From the NCBI GenBank assembly GCA_937872985.1, contig CALMUW010000097.1, positions 1 through 55,163 on the forward strand: DNA of 55,163 nt, in the 5' to 3' direction. The position numbers were made by a program, and so were the translations under genes. Below the pieces are notes generated by a model. It ran no database searches and was not told the origin of the DNA. It saw only the letters and a program-made list of their open reading frames with translations. This DNA is from an uncultured Alphaproteobacteria bacterium (GTDB taxonomy: Bacteria > Pseudomonadota > Alphaproteobacteria > Rhizobiales > Aestuariivirgaceae). Shown here in pieces: positions 26,844 through 34,929 of the stretch (the stretch's first letter is position 1; every line of letters begins with the position of its first letter).

Positions 26844-29842
26844 CACACCGTCTTCTTGAAGCGGGTCTGCCACTCGCGCACGGCCTCGGCATCACGCGGC
26901 GTGATGTCGGGGAAGTCGGCGTCGCTGCCCACGGCCTCGCTCACCTTCCACGAGCGGGCGCAGCGGCGGCCCTTGGCCAGCGCGGGCACCACGGCCACAC
27001 CCTTGAGGTCATCAAGGCGGAAGGCCGCAGCCGGGCCTTCGCCCTCATGCAGCGTCAGGCCGGAGGTGATGCAGACCTCGGCAAAGTCGATGGACTTGAG
27101 CGTGGCCATGGCTTCCGCCCCCAGCGCCACATGAACCTCCGGTGCGGCCTCCAGCGACGAACCGATGCGCTTTTCGGCGCGCTCGATCTCCAGCGCCCCG
27201 GTGACGGCGCGGCGGATGTTGCGGATCTGGTCCCATTTCTTCGCCAGCGCGTCGTCGCGCCAATTGTCGGGCGCCATGGCGAAGGGCATGAGGTGAACCG
27301 ATGACCCTTCGCCGGCAAAGCGCGACAGCCAGACTTCCTCCATGGTGAAGCACAGCACGGGTGCCCACCAGGTGGTCAGGCAGTGGAAAAGCTGATCCAT
27401 GACGGTGCGGCAGGCGCGGCGGCGCAGGGCCGACCAGGGGTCGCAATAGAGCGCGTCTTTTCTGATGTCGAAGTAGAAGGCGGAGAGGTCCGCCGTCATG
27501 AACTGCATGAGCGCGGCATAGATCTTCTTGTAGTCATAGACCTCATAGGCGGCGCGGATGACGCCGTTCAACTCCCACAGGCGGTGCAGGATATAGCGCT
27601 CCAGTTCCGGCATGTCCTTGGGATAGACCGTCTCCCAATCCTTCAGCCCGTCGAGCGCGCCCAGCATGTAGCGGAAGGTGTTGCGCAGCTTGCGGTAGGA
27701 TTCCACCGTGGTCTTGAGAATCTCCGGGCCGATGCGCTGGTCGTCGGCATAGTCGCAGGAGGCGACCCAGAGGCGGAGAATGTCGGCCCCCGACTGCTTG
27801 ATGACATCCTGCGGCGAGACGATGTTGCCCAGCGACTTCGACATCTTGCGGCCATCCTCGGCCATGGTGAAGCCATGGGTGATGACCTGATCATAGGGTG
27901 CCCGGCCGCGTGTGCCGCAGCTTTCCAGCAGCGAGGAATGGAACCAGCCGCGATGCTGGTCCGAGCCTTCGAGATAGACGTCCGCCGGCCACTTCAAATC
28001 CGGCCGCTGCTCCAGCACGAAGGCATGGGTCGAGCCGGAGTCGAACCAGACATCGAGAATGTCGCGCACCTGCTCATAGTCCTCGGCCTTGTGCTCCGCG
28101 CCAAGGAAGCGTTGCGCTGCCCCTTCGGCGAACCAGGCGTCGGCGCCTTCCTTGGAAAAGGATTCAACAATGCGGCGGTTCACATTGTTATCATTCAATA
28201 TTTCACCCGTTTCCCGGTTCACGAAAACGGCAATGGGAACGCCCCAGGCGCGCTGGCGCGAGATAACCCAGTCGGGCCGCTGCTCGATCATGGAGCGCAG
28301 GCGGTTTTGCCCCGCGGGCGGGAAGAAACGGGTCTGGTCGATGGCGGCCAGAGCCTTATCGCGCAGGCCGTCCTTCGTGCCGTCGCCCATGGAGATGAAC
28401 CACTGCGGCGTGTTGCGGAAGATGATGGGTTTCTTGGAGCGCCACGAGTGGGGGTATTGGTGGTTTAACCGCGCGCGCGCAATGAGGTTGCCCGCATCGA
28501 TCAGGGCACGGATGACCGCGTCGTTGGCGGGGCCCTTCTCGCCCTTCTGGGTGATGACGGCCAGCCCCTCGAAGCCCGGCGCGTCCTTGGTGTAGAGGCC
28601 GTCGGCCCCCACCGGCGAGGGGATGTGAATGTCGATGCCTTTGGCCACCAGCTCGCGCTGGTGCTCGATCCAGGCCACATAGTCCTCGGCACCATGGCTG
28701 GGCGCGGTGTGGACGAAGCCCGTGCCGGTATCATCGCTGACATGATCGCCATCGAGCAGCGGCACATCAAATTTGTATCCCAGTGTTGCTAGAGGATGCT
28801 CGCAAGTCAGATACCTTGGATCAACGTCACCGAGAATGCGCCAACTCTCAACTCGAGCCGCTTTCATTGCATCTTCAACCAGCCGTTTTGCGAGAATTAA
28901 CATCTCGCCGGACTTCACCCAATTGCCATCGGGTGCTGTTGTGATTTCGACCAAGACGTATTCGATTTTGAATGAAAATGAGATCGCCCTATTTCCTGGA
29001 ATGGTCCAAGGGGTGGTCGTCCAAATTACAACGGCTGATTTTTTTATTTTTTCAACTAGCTCAAGCGTTTGCTTCTCCAGTAGCGATGTCTCACGGTCAG
29101 ACTCTCCGAAAATAGGTGCTTTTAAAGCTGCGAAAATTGAATTCGGGCCTGTGTCCACGTGCCGCACGGGAAACTTCACGAAGATCGTGTCGCTCACATG
29201 GTCCTGATATTCCACCTCGGCCTCGGCCAATGCCGTGTGCTCCACCACCGACCACATGACCGGCTTGGAACCGCGGTAAAGCTGGCCACTCTCGGCGAAT
29301 TTCAGCAGTTCACCGGCGATGGTGGCCTCGGCCGCGAAGGCCATGGTGGTGTAGGGATTCTGCCAGTCGCCCTCCACGCCCAGGCGCTTGAATTCCTCGC
29401 GCTGCACGTCGATCCAGTGGGCGGCGAAGGCGCGGCATTCCTGGCGGAATTCGTTGATGGGAACCTGGTTCTTGTCCTTGCCCTTGGCGCGATACTGTTC
29501 CTCGATCTTCCATTCTATGGGCAGCCCGTGGCAGTCCCAGCCCGGCACGTAATTGGAATCAAAACCCGCCATCTGGCGCGAGCGGGTGATCATGTCCTTC
29601 AGGATCTTGTTGAGCGCATGGCCGATGTGGATGTTGCCATTGGCATAGGGCGGGCCGTCATGCAGCACGAAGAGCGGCTTGCCCTTGGCCACCTCGCGCA
29701 GGCGCCGGTACATGCCCATCTCGGCCCAGCGCCTGAGCAGCTCCGGCTCCTTCTGGGGCAGGCCCGCCTTCATGGCAAAGTCGGTCTTGGGCAGGAACAC
29801 CGTCTCGCGGTAGCGGTCGGTTTTTTCGGGCTTGTCGGACAT
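26843..29842 (-). CDS. ileS: Isoleucyl-tRNA synthetase, with atypical editing-domain segment
   Basis: A 999-residue class I synthetase charging tRNA-Ile and editing mischarged valine. HIGH is at 72-75 and KMSKS at 666-670. The editing (CP1) domain has [11 protein letters not shown] at 274-284 and [12 protein letters not shown] at 373-384. The C-terminus is the short alphaproteobacterial type without a CxxC zinc finger. The start [14 protein letters not shown] (29842) is the normal N-terminus; 52 further in-frame codons upstream run through the hairpin repeat and are rejected. Residues about 228-358 are encoded by DNA much richer in A+T than the rest and include an unusual insertion-like stretch (about 230-268, rich in Glu/Lys/Ser). 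The frame is intact through the whole gene, so the enzyme should be functional. Confidence 0.97.
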   Translation of the reverse strand: MSDKPEKTDRYRETVFLPKTDFAMKAGLPQKEPELLRRWAEMGMYRRLREVAKGKPLFVLHDGPPYANGNIHIGHALNKILKDMITRSRQMAGFDSNYVPGWDCHGLPIEWKIEEQYRAKGKDKNQVPINEFRQECRAFAAHWIDVQREEFKRLGVEGDWQNPYTTMAFAAEATIAGELLKFAESGQLYRGSKPVMWSVVEHTALAEAEVEYQDHVSDTIFVKFPVRHVDTGPNSIFAALKAPIFGESDRETSLLEKQTLELVEKIKKSAVVIWTTTPWTIPGNRAISFSFKIEYVLVEITTAPDGNWVKSGEMLILAKRLVEDAMKAARVESWRILGDVDPRYLTCEHPLATLGYKFDVPLLDGDHVSDDTGTGFVHTAPSHGAEDYVAWIEHQRELVAKGIDIHIPSPVGADGLYTKDAPGFEGLAVITQKGEKGPANDAVIRALIDAGNLIARARLNHQYPHSWRSKKPIIFRNTPQWFISMGDGTKDGLRDKALAAIDQTRFFPPAGQNRLRSMIEQRPDWVISRQRAWGVPIAVFVNRETGEILNDNNVNRRIVESFSKEGADAWFAEGAAQRFLGAEHKAEDYEQVRDILDVWFDSGSTHAFVLEQRPDLKWPADVYLEGSDQHRGWFHSSLLESCGTRGRAPYDQVITHGFTMAEDGRKMSKSLGNIVSPQDVIKQSGADILRLWVASCDYADDQRIGPEILKTTVESYRKLRNTFRYMLGALDGLKDWETVYPKDMPELERYILHRLWELNGVIRAAYEVYDYKKIYAALMQFMTADLSAFYFDIRKDALYCDPWSALRRRACRTVMDQLFHCLTTWWAPVLCFTMEEVWLSRFAGEGSSVHLMPFAMAPDNWRDDALAKKWDQIRNIRRAVTGALEIERAEKRIGSSLEAAPEVHVALGAEAMATLKSIDFAEVCITSGLTLHEGEGPAAAFRLDDLKGVAVVPALAKGRRCARSWKVSEAVGSDADFPDITPRDAEAVREWQTRFKKTV
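28769..29161 (-). other. AT-rich atypical segment inside ileS
   Basis: By hand count 168 of 360 bases at 28801-29160 are G or C (about 47%), whereas flanking ileS and the window in general are near two thirds. The change is abrupt at both edges and the frame is preserved. The segment encodes the first half of the CP1 editing domain. Codons with A or T in third position, rare elsewhere in this window, dominate here. A homologous-recombination import from an AT-richer donor is the simplest explanation. Confidence 0.8.
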
Positions 29843-29938
29843 GGCGGGTCTTTCGGGGAAAATCAGGCAATGCGGGCCGCGCTTGTAACAGACCGGGCGG
29901 GTTGAGGCAAAGCCACTGTTCTGGCGCAACCTTGCTCC

Positions 29939-30041
29939 AGAGCGGTTTTGGCTGTGCTGGCAGCAAAGCCACCGCTCTACCTTATTGGTGGCGAGCAACT
30001 TGTCTGACTTTTGATGGACTCATCAAAAGTCAGGTTGCTCT
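29939..30041 (-). repeat. Dispersed double-hairpin repeat, copy 2 (inverted)
   Basis: A 103-bp element in the gap between the ileS start and the TPP-enzyme gene, in opposite orientation to the copy at 22829-22930. The 13-bp stem CTGACTTTTGATG (30004-30016) with CATCAAAAGTCAG (30021-30033) is perfect with a 4-base loop. The second hairpin is AGAGCGGTTTTGGCTG... with AGCAAAGCCACCGCTCT. The shared linker between the hairpins (in one orientation ATCAATAAG versus ACCAATAAG) shows common descent. No gene is seen in the 265-bp gap. Confidence 0.85.
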
Positions 30042-30107
30042 GGGGGCTGGCGGCTTGTGGGGTGGGGGGTGCGGCCTGTAGGCTTGGCCGTCTTCAGGAG
30101 TTTGATG

Positions 30108-31652
30108 ATGAACGGTGCGGAAAGTCTGGTTCATACGCTGGTGGCTGGCGGGGTTGAGGTGTGTTTTGCCAATCCCGGCACCAGCGAGATGCATTTCGTG
30201 GCGGCGCTGGACCGCATTCCCGGCATCCGCTGCGTGCCGGGCATGCAGGAGAATGTGGTGACCGGCATGGCGGACGGCTATTTCCGCGTGGCGCGGAAAC
30301 CGGCGGTGACCCTGCTGCACTGCGGGCCGGGGCTGGCCAACGGCCTGGCCAACCTGCACAACGCCCGCCGCGCCCGCAGCGGCATTCTCAACATCATCGG
30401 CGATCAGGCAACCTATCACGCGGGCTTCGACCCGCCGCTGGCCGCCGACACGGCGGGCCTGGCGCGCACCGTTTCCGGCTGGGTGCGGACCAGCGCAGCG
30501 GCAGCCCATGTGGGGCGCGACGCCGCCGTGGCATTGCAGGCGGCGCGCACCGCGCCGGGGGAGATCGCCAGCCTCATCCTGCCGTCCGACGCCTCATGGA
30601 ACGAGGGCGGCGTGGTGGCCGCCCCCCTGCCCGTCCCCGCGCCGCCCGCGGTGGACGCCCATGCGGTGACGACGGCGGCGAAGGTTTTGCGCGAGAAAAG
30701 GAACGTGTTGCTGCTTCTGGGCGGCAATGCGCTGATGGCGGGGGCACAGGTTCACGCCGCGCGCATTCAGGCCAGAACCGGCTGCCGGGTCATGGCGGAA
30801 TCCATCAATGGCTTTCATCAGCGCGGCGTGGGGCGGCTGGCGCTGGCCCGGGTGCCCTATGGCGCGCCCCAGGCCATCGAGGCGCTGAAGGACGTGGCGG
30901 AAATCGTGCTGGTCAATGCACGCGTGCCGGTGGGGTTTTTTGCCTATCCGGGTCTGCCGTCGCTGCATGCGCCGGAGGCGGCGGGCGTGACGCAGCTGTC
31001 GCGCGTGGAACATAACGCGGAAGAGGCACTGGCGCGGCTGGCCGATGCGCTGGGCTGCGGCCCGGCCCCGGCGGCGCAGGCGGCAGGGGGCAAGGTGGAT
31101 ATTCCGGGCACGGGGCCGATCGACTCCGAAGGCATTGGCCATATGCTGGCGGCCGTCCTGCCGGAGGGGGCCATCGTCGCCGATGAGGGGATTTCGCTGG
31201 GCTGGGCGCTGTTTCCCACCACATATGACGCGCCCCCGCATGACTGGATGATGGTGACGGGCGGGGCCATCGGCTATGGCATGCCCTGCGCCACGGGGGC
31301 GGCCATGGCGGGCGGCGGGCGGCGCGTCATCAACATGCAGGCCGATGGCTCGGCCATGTACACGCTACAGGCCCTGTGGACCCAGGCGCGGGAGAGGCTG
31401 CCGGTCACCACCGTCATCCTGTCGAACCGGAAATATCAGATCCTCATCGGGGAATACGCGGGCGTGGGGGCAAACCCCGGCCCCACTGCCATGAACATGC
31501 TGGACCTGGGCAACCCGGACCTTGACTGGGTGAGGCTGGCCCAGGGCATGGGCGTGGAGGCGGCGCGGGCCGAGACACTGAAGGACTGTGCCGCCCTGAT
31601 GCTGCGGTCGTTCAAAAGCGCACAGCCGTTCCTGATCGAACTGGTGGTGTAG
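30108..31652 (+). CDS. Acetolactate synthase large subunit-like TPP enzyme
   Basis: A 514-residue thiamine-diphosphate enzyme of the acetolactate synthase/benzoylformate decarboxylase family. The N-terminal domain has FANPGTSEMHF and the catalytic glutamate in QENVVTG (Glu48). The C-terminal TPP/Mg motif reads ADGSAMY (412-418) leading to SN (439-440), where the usual form is GDGS...NN. No FAD-binding or small regulatory subunit partner is encoded nearby, so this is unlikely to be the main branched-chain acetolactate synthase; a decarboxylase or carboligase on an unknown 2-keto acid is possible. AGGAG at 30096-30100 favours the second of two adjacent ATGs. The stop codon lies at the edge of a large palindromic element. 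Confidence 0.85.
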   Translation: MNGAESLVHTLVAGGVEVCFANPGTSEMHFVAALDRIPGIRCVPGMQENVVTGMADGYFRVARKPAVTLLHCGPGLANGLANLHNARRARSGILNIIGDQATYHAGFDPPLAADTAGLARTVSGWVRTSAAAAHVGRDAAVALQAARTAPGEIASLILPSDASWNEGGVVAAPLPVPAPPAVDAHAVTTAAKVLREKRNVLLLLGGNALMAGAQVHAARIQARTGCRVMAESINGFHQRGVGRLALARVPYGAPQAIEALKDVAEIVLVNARVPVGFFAYPGLPSLHAPEAAGVTQLSRVEHNAEEALARLADALGCGPAPAAQAAGGKVDIPGTGPIDSEGIGHMLAAVLPEGAIVADEGISLGWALFPTTYDAPPHDWMMVTGGAIGYGMPCATGAAMAGGGRRVINMQADGSAMYTLQALWTQARERLPVTTVILSNRKYQILIGEYAGVGANPGPTAMNMLDLGNPDLDWVRLAQGMGVEAARAETLKDCAALMLRSFKSAQPFLIELVV

Positions 31653-31848
31653 CCCCTCACCCTCCCGCGCCTGAGGGCGCGGGCCCCAACCCTCTCCCCG
31701 TGAACGGGGAGAGGGAAATTCCGAATCCCCCTCCCCTTGCCTCTATGCGGGCAGAGAGAATGACTGCCGCGCCAAGAACCCTCTCCCCATGACAATGGGG
31801 AGAGGGTTGGGGCCCAATGAGCGCCAGCGAATTGGGAGGGTGAGGGGC
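31652..31848. repeat. Composite palindromic intergenic element (~197 bp)
   Basis: The ends are a perfect 15-bp inverted repeat: GCCCCTCACCCTCCC at 31652-31666 and GGGAGGGTGAGGGGC at 31834-31848. Inside is a second perfect 19-bp inverted pair (31681-31699 with 31797-31815). Within that sit two hairpins whose arms are CCCTCTCCCC/GGGGAGAGGG (31690-31715) and CCCTCTCCCCAT/ATGGGGAGAGGG (31779-31806). No coding potential is seen. The CCCTCTCCCC...GGGGAGAGGG unit resembles REP/MITE-like repeats common in alphaproteobacterial intergenic DNA. Confidence 0.85.
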
Positions 31849-31856
31849 ATCAAATG

Positions 31857-31886
31857 AAAAAACCGCCGGGAGTTCTCCCGGCGGTT
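31857..31886 (-). terminator. Rho-independent terminator of the BMP ABC operon
   Basis: A perfect 11-bp GC-rich stem, AACCGCCGGGA (31861-31871) with TCCCGGCGGTT (31876-31886), and a 4-base loop. On the minus strand it is followed by a run of six T (31862-31857). It starts 22 bp after the stop codon of the substrate-binding protein gene. Confidence 0.9.
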
Positions 31887-31908
31887 CTGTAACAGATTGA
31901 TGTGGCGC

Positions 31909-32979
31909 TTACTGCGGCAGCTTGTCGTCCACGCCCTTCACGTACCAGTTCATGCCGAGGATGTCGGCGTCGGGCAGCATCTTGCCGTCCTCGCCGACCA
32001 CGGTGCCGTCCTGCTTGGTGATCTTGCCCATGAAGGGATTGACCGTGCCGGCCTTGATGCCTTCCACCGTTTCAGCCGCGGCCTTGGCCACGTCGTCCGG
32101 CATGTTGGTGAAGGGCGCCATGTTCACCACGCCCTCCTTCAGGCCTTCCCAGGACTGGGCCGTCTTCCAGGTGCCGTCCATGGCCTCCTGAACGCGCCGC
32201 ACATAATAGGGGCCCCAGTTGTCCACGATGGCGGTGAGCTGGGCCTTGGGGCCGAACTTGATCATGTCCGAGGCCTGACCGAAGGCAAGTTTGCCCTGCT
32301 CTTCCGCCACCTGCATGCCGGCCGCCGAGTCGGTGTGCTGCACCAGAATGTCCACGCCCTGCGAGAACAGCACCTTGGCCGCGTCGGCTTCCTTGGCGGG
32401 ATCGAACCAGCTGTTCACCCAGATGACCTTGATCTTGAAATCCGGGTTGACGCTCTGCGCGCCGCGCATGAAGGCGTTGATGCCAGCCACCACTTCCGGA
32501 ATGGGGAAGGAGACGATGTAGCCCGCCGAGCCGGTCTTGGACATCTTGGCGGCGATCTGGCCGATGACGTAGCGGCCCTCGTGGAACTTGGCGTTATAGG
32601 TGGCCACGTTCTCCGCCGACTTGAAGCCGGTGGCGTGCTCGAACTTCACGTCGGGATACTTCTTGGCCACGTCGATGGTGGCGTCCATGAAGCCGAAGGA
32701 GGTGGTGAAGATGAGCTTGCAGCCGTCGCGGGCCAGGCGCTCGATGGCGGTGGCGCTGTCGCTTTCCGGCACGTTCTCGACATAGGCGGTTTCCACCTTG
32801 TCGCCCAGCGCCTTCACCACATCGAGGCGGCCCTGGTCATGCTGATAGGTGTAGCCGAAGTCGCCGATGGACCCGACATAGACCCAGCAGGCCTTGTATT
32901 TGTCGGCGGCAAGGGCGGAGGCAGACGCCGCGCCCAGCGCCAGGGCCGCCACGGCGGCCGAGAGCAGAAATTTCTTCAT
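31909..32979 (-). CDS. BMP-family ABC transporter substrate-binding protein
   Basis: A 356-residue periplasmic binding protein with a Sec signal peptide (MKKFLLSAAVAALALGAASA, cleavage near ALA-ADK). The mature part starts KACWVYVGSIGDFGYTYQHDQ, the typical BMP/Med/PnrA N-terminal strand with the GDxGY loop. Family members bind purine nucleosides, and some riboflavin or other ligands. There is no lipobox, unlike TmpC/PnrA lipoproteins, so it should be free in the periplasm. It is the last gene of a four-gene operon (ATPase-permease-permease-BMP) and is followed by a strong terminator. The frame extends 13 codons upstream but the signal peptide fixes the start. Confidence 0.93.
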   Translation of the reverse strand: MKKFLLSAAVAALALGAASASALAADKYKACWVYVGSIGDFGYTYQHDQGRLDVVKALGDKVETAYVENVPESDSATAIERLARDGCKLIFTTSFGFMDATIDVAKKYPDVKFEHATGFKSAENVATYNAKFHEGRYVIGQIAAKMSKTGSAGYIVSFPIPEVVAGINAFMRGAQSVNPDFKIKVIWVNSWFDPAKEADAAKVLFSQGVDILVQHTDSAAGMQVAEEQGKLAFGQASDMIKFGPKAQLTAIVDNWGPYYVRRVQEAMDGTWKTAQSWEGLKEGVVNMAPFTNMPDDVAKAAAETVEGIKAGTVNPFMGKITKQDGTVVGEDGKMLPDADILGMNWYVKGVDDKLPQ

Positions 32980-33001
32980 GACGTTCTCCATGGTTATGAA
33001 C

Positions 33002-33877
33002 TCAACGATCAGGCACAAACGGGCGGCCGAGGCAGGCGGGCGTATTGGCCCGCAGCATCAGCCGGTTTCTGGAAATGATGACCAGCGCCACGATGGTGAC
33101 GATGTAGGGCAGCGCCGAGAGCAGTTGTGACGGGATGCCCAGGGCAAAGGTCTGCACGGTGAAGGCGAGAATGCTGATGGCGCCGAAAAGGTAAGCGCCC
33201 GCCAGCAGCCGCCAGGGCCGCCACGAGGCGAAGACCACCAGCGCCAGCGCGATCCAGCCCTTGCCCGCCGTCATGCCTTCGATCCATTGCGGCGTGTAGG
33301 ACAGCGACAGGTAGCCCCCCGCCAGACCGGCGCAGGCTCCGCCGAAGAGCACGGCGAGATAACGCACCCGGATGACAGGATAGCCCAGGGTGTGGGCCGA
33401 GGTGTGATTGTCGCCCACGGCGCGGACAATGAGACCGGCGCGGCTTCGGAACAGGAACCATGACACGGCGCCGGCGAGAAGGAAGGAAAAGACCACGAGA
33501 ATGTCGATGCCGTCCCAGTTGGGCAGGCGGGTAATGGGCTGGCCGGTGAAGGGCTTGCCGATGAGGCCGGACAGGCCAAGGCCGAGCAGCGTGATGGCAA
33601 GGCCGGTGGCGGTCTGGTTGGTGGCGAGCGTGAGCGTGAGGAAGCCGAAGAGCAGCGCCATGGCCATGCCCGCCGCGATGCTGGCGAGGATGCCGAGATA
33701 GGGGCTGCCGGTGACGAAGGCGGCACCGAAGCCCGCCACCGCGCCCATGATCATCATGCCCTCGACGCCGAGGTTCAACACGCCCGCGCGCTCCACCAGC
33801 AACTCGCCAATGCCCGCCAGAACCAGCGGCGTGGCCGCCGTGACGATGGTGAGCAGAATGGGAATGAGTGCGTCCAT
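33002..33877 (-). CDS. ABC transporter permease (BmpC/YufQ-like)
   Basis: A 291-residue inner-membrane permease of the branched-chain/sugar type family (BPD_transp_2), with 8-9 hydrophobic segments. The N-terminal VERAGVLNLGVEGMMIMGAVAG motif is diagnostic of the nucleoside/BMP-type permease pair. It forms the membrane channel with the preceding permease gene, whose TGA overlaps this ATG by one base (TGATG). It is followed 22 bp later by the binding protein. Confidence 0.93.
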   Translation of the reverse strand: MDALIPILLTIVTAATPLVLAGIGELLVERAGVLNLGVEGMMIMGAVAGFGAAFVTGSPYLGILASIAAGMAMALLFGFLTLTLATNQTATGLAITLLGLGLSGLIGKPFTGQPITRLPNWDGIDILVVFSFLLAGAVSWFLFRSRAGLIVRAVGDNHTSAHTLGYPVIRVRYLAVLFGGACAGLAGGYLSLSYTPQWIEGMTAGKGWIALALVVFASWRPWRLLAGAYLFGAISILAFTVQTFALGIPSQLLSALPYIVTIVALVIISRNRLMLRANTPACLGRPFVPDR

Positions 33878-34929
33878 CAGCCCCTCCCCTGCCAGCGGAT
33901 GCGGTAGAGAATGAGCGTGTCGCAGGCGAGAATGAAGAACAGCAGGATGCCCTGGAACACCTTGGCGATATTGTCGGAAACACCGAGCGACACCTTGGCC
34001 GCCTCGCCGCCCATGTAGGATAGGGCCAGCAGCAATCCGGCGAAGATGACGCCGATGGGGTTCAGCCGACCCAGGAAGGCGACGATGATGGCGACGAAGC
34101 CGTAGTTCGGTTCATAGGGAGCCTGAAGCTGGCGCGATACGCCCATGACATCACAGGCCCCGGCGAGGCCCGCCAGCGCGCCCGACACGGCGAAGACGAA
34201 ATAGACCGCGCGGTGTTCCGAAAATCCGGCAAAGCGCGCGGCCCGGGGGGATGAGCCCAGGGCGCGCAATTCAAACCCCTTCAGCATCTTCACCATGACC
34301 ACATAAAGCACCAGCGCGGCCACGAGCGCGAAGAACGCGCCCAGATGAATCTCGCCCCAGGCGGGCAGAACCTGCCAGCCGTCGAAGCGCACGGTCTTGG
34401 GGAAGTTCATGGCGTGGGGGTCACGCAGGGGGCCGCGCACCGCCCAGTCATAGGCAAGGCGCACGACATAGACGAGCATGAGCGAGGTGAGAATTTCATT
34501 GGCGTGGAAGCGCACCCGCAGGGCGGCGGGGATCATGGCCCAGAGCAGCCCGCCCAGAACCCCCAGCAGCAGCATGACCGCCATGACGGAGGCATCCTGC
34601 CAGCCGGAAAAATAGACGGGCACCAGCCCCGCCAGCAGGGCCCCCGCCACGAACTGGCCCTCGGCCCCGATGTTCCAGACATTGGCGGTGTAGCATACGG
34701 CAAGGCCCACGCCGATGAGCACCAGCGGCGCGGCCTTGGCGATGAGCTTCTCGCGGTCCCAGCCATCCATCAGTGGGCTGATGAAATAGGTGTAGAGGCC
34801 ATGCAGCGGATCGACCCCGGCCAGGGCGAAGATGATGCCGCCCGCGATGATGGTGAGGACCAGCGCCAGAACGGGCGAGGCCCACATCCACAGGCGGGCG
34901 CGCTCAACCCGGCGTTCAAGGATGAGCAT
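33877..34929 (-). CDS. ABC transporter permease (BmpB/YufP-like)
   Basis: A 350-residue inner-membrane permease, partner of the following one. It has about 9-10 hydrophobic segments, and NVWNIGAEGQFVAGALLAG and RFHANEILTSLMLVYV are typical of the YufP-type subunit. The first 14 bp overlap the end of the ATPase gene and the last base is shared with the next start codon, so the operon is tightly coupled. Confidence 0.93.
   Translation of the reverse strand: MLILERRVERARLWMWASPVLALVLTIIAGGIIFALAGVDPLHGLYTYFISPLMDGWDREKLIAKAAPLVLIGVGLAVCYTANVWNIGAEGQFVAGALLAGLVPVYFSGWQDASVMAVMLLLGVLGGLLWAMIPAALRVRFHANEILTSLMLVYVVRLAYDWAVRGPLRDPHAMNFPKTVRFDGWQVLPAWGEIHLGAFFALVAALVLYVVMVKMLKGFELRALGSSPRAARFAGFSEHRAVYFVFAVSGALAGLAGACDVMGVSRQLQAPYEPNYGFVAIIVAFLGRLNPIGVIFAGLLLALSYMGGEAAKVSLGVSDNIAKVFQGILLFFILACDTLILYRIRWQGRG

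Noticed and set aside
31690..31806. CCCTCTCCCC hairpins as a CRISPR-like array
   Set aside because: Only two unequal hairpins, no regular spacers and no cas genes; they fit a nested palindrome.
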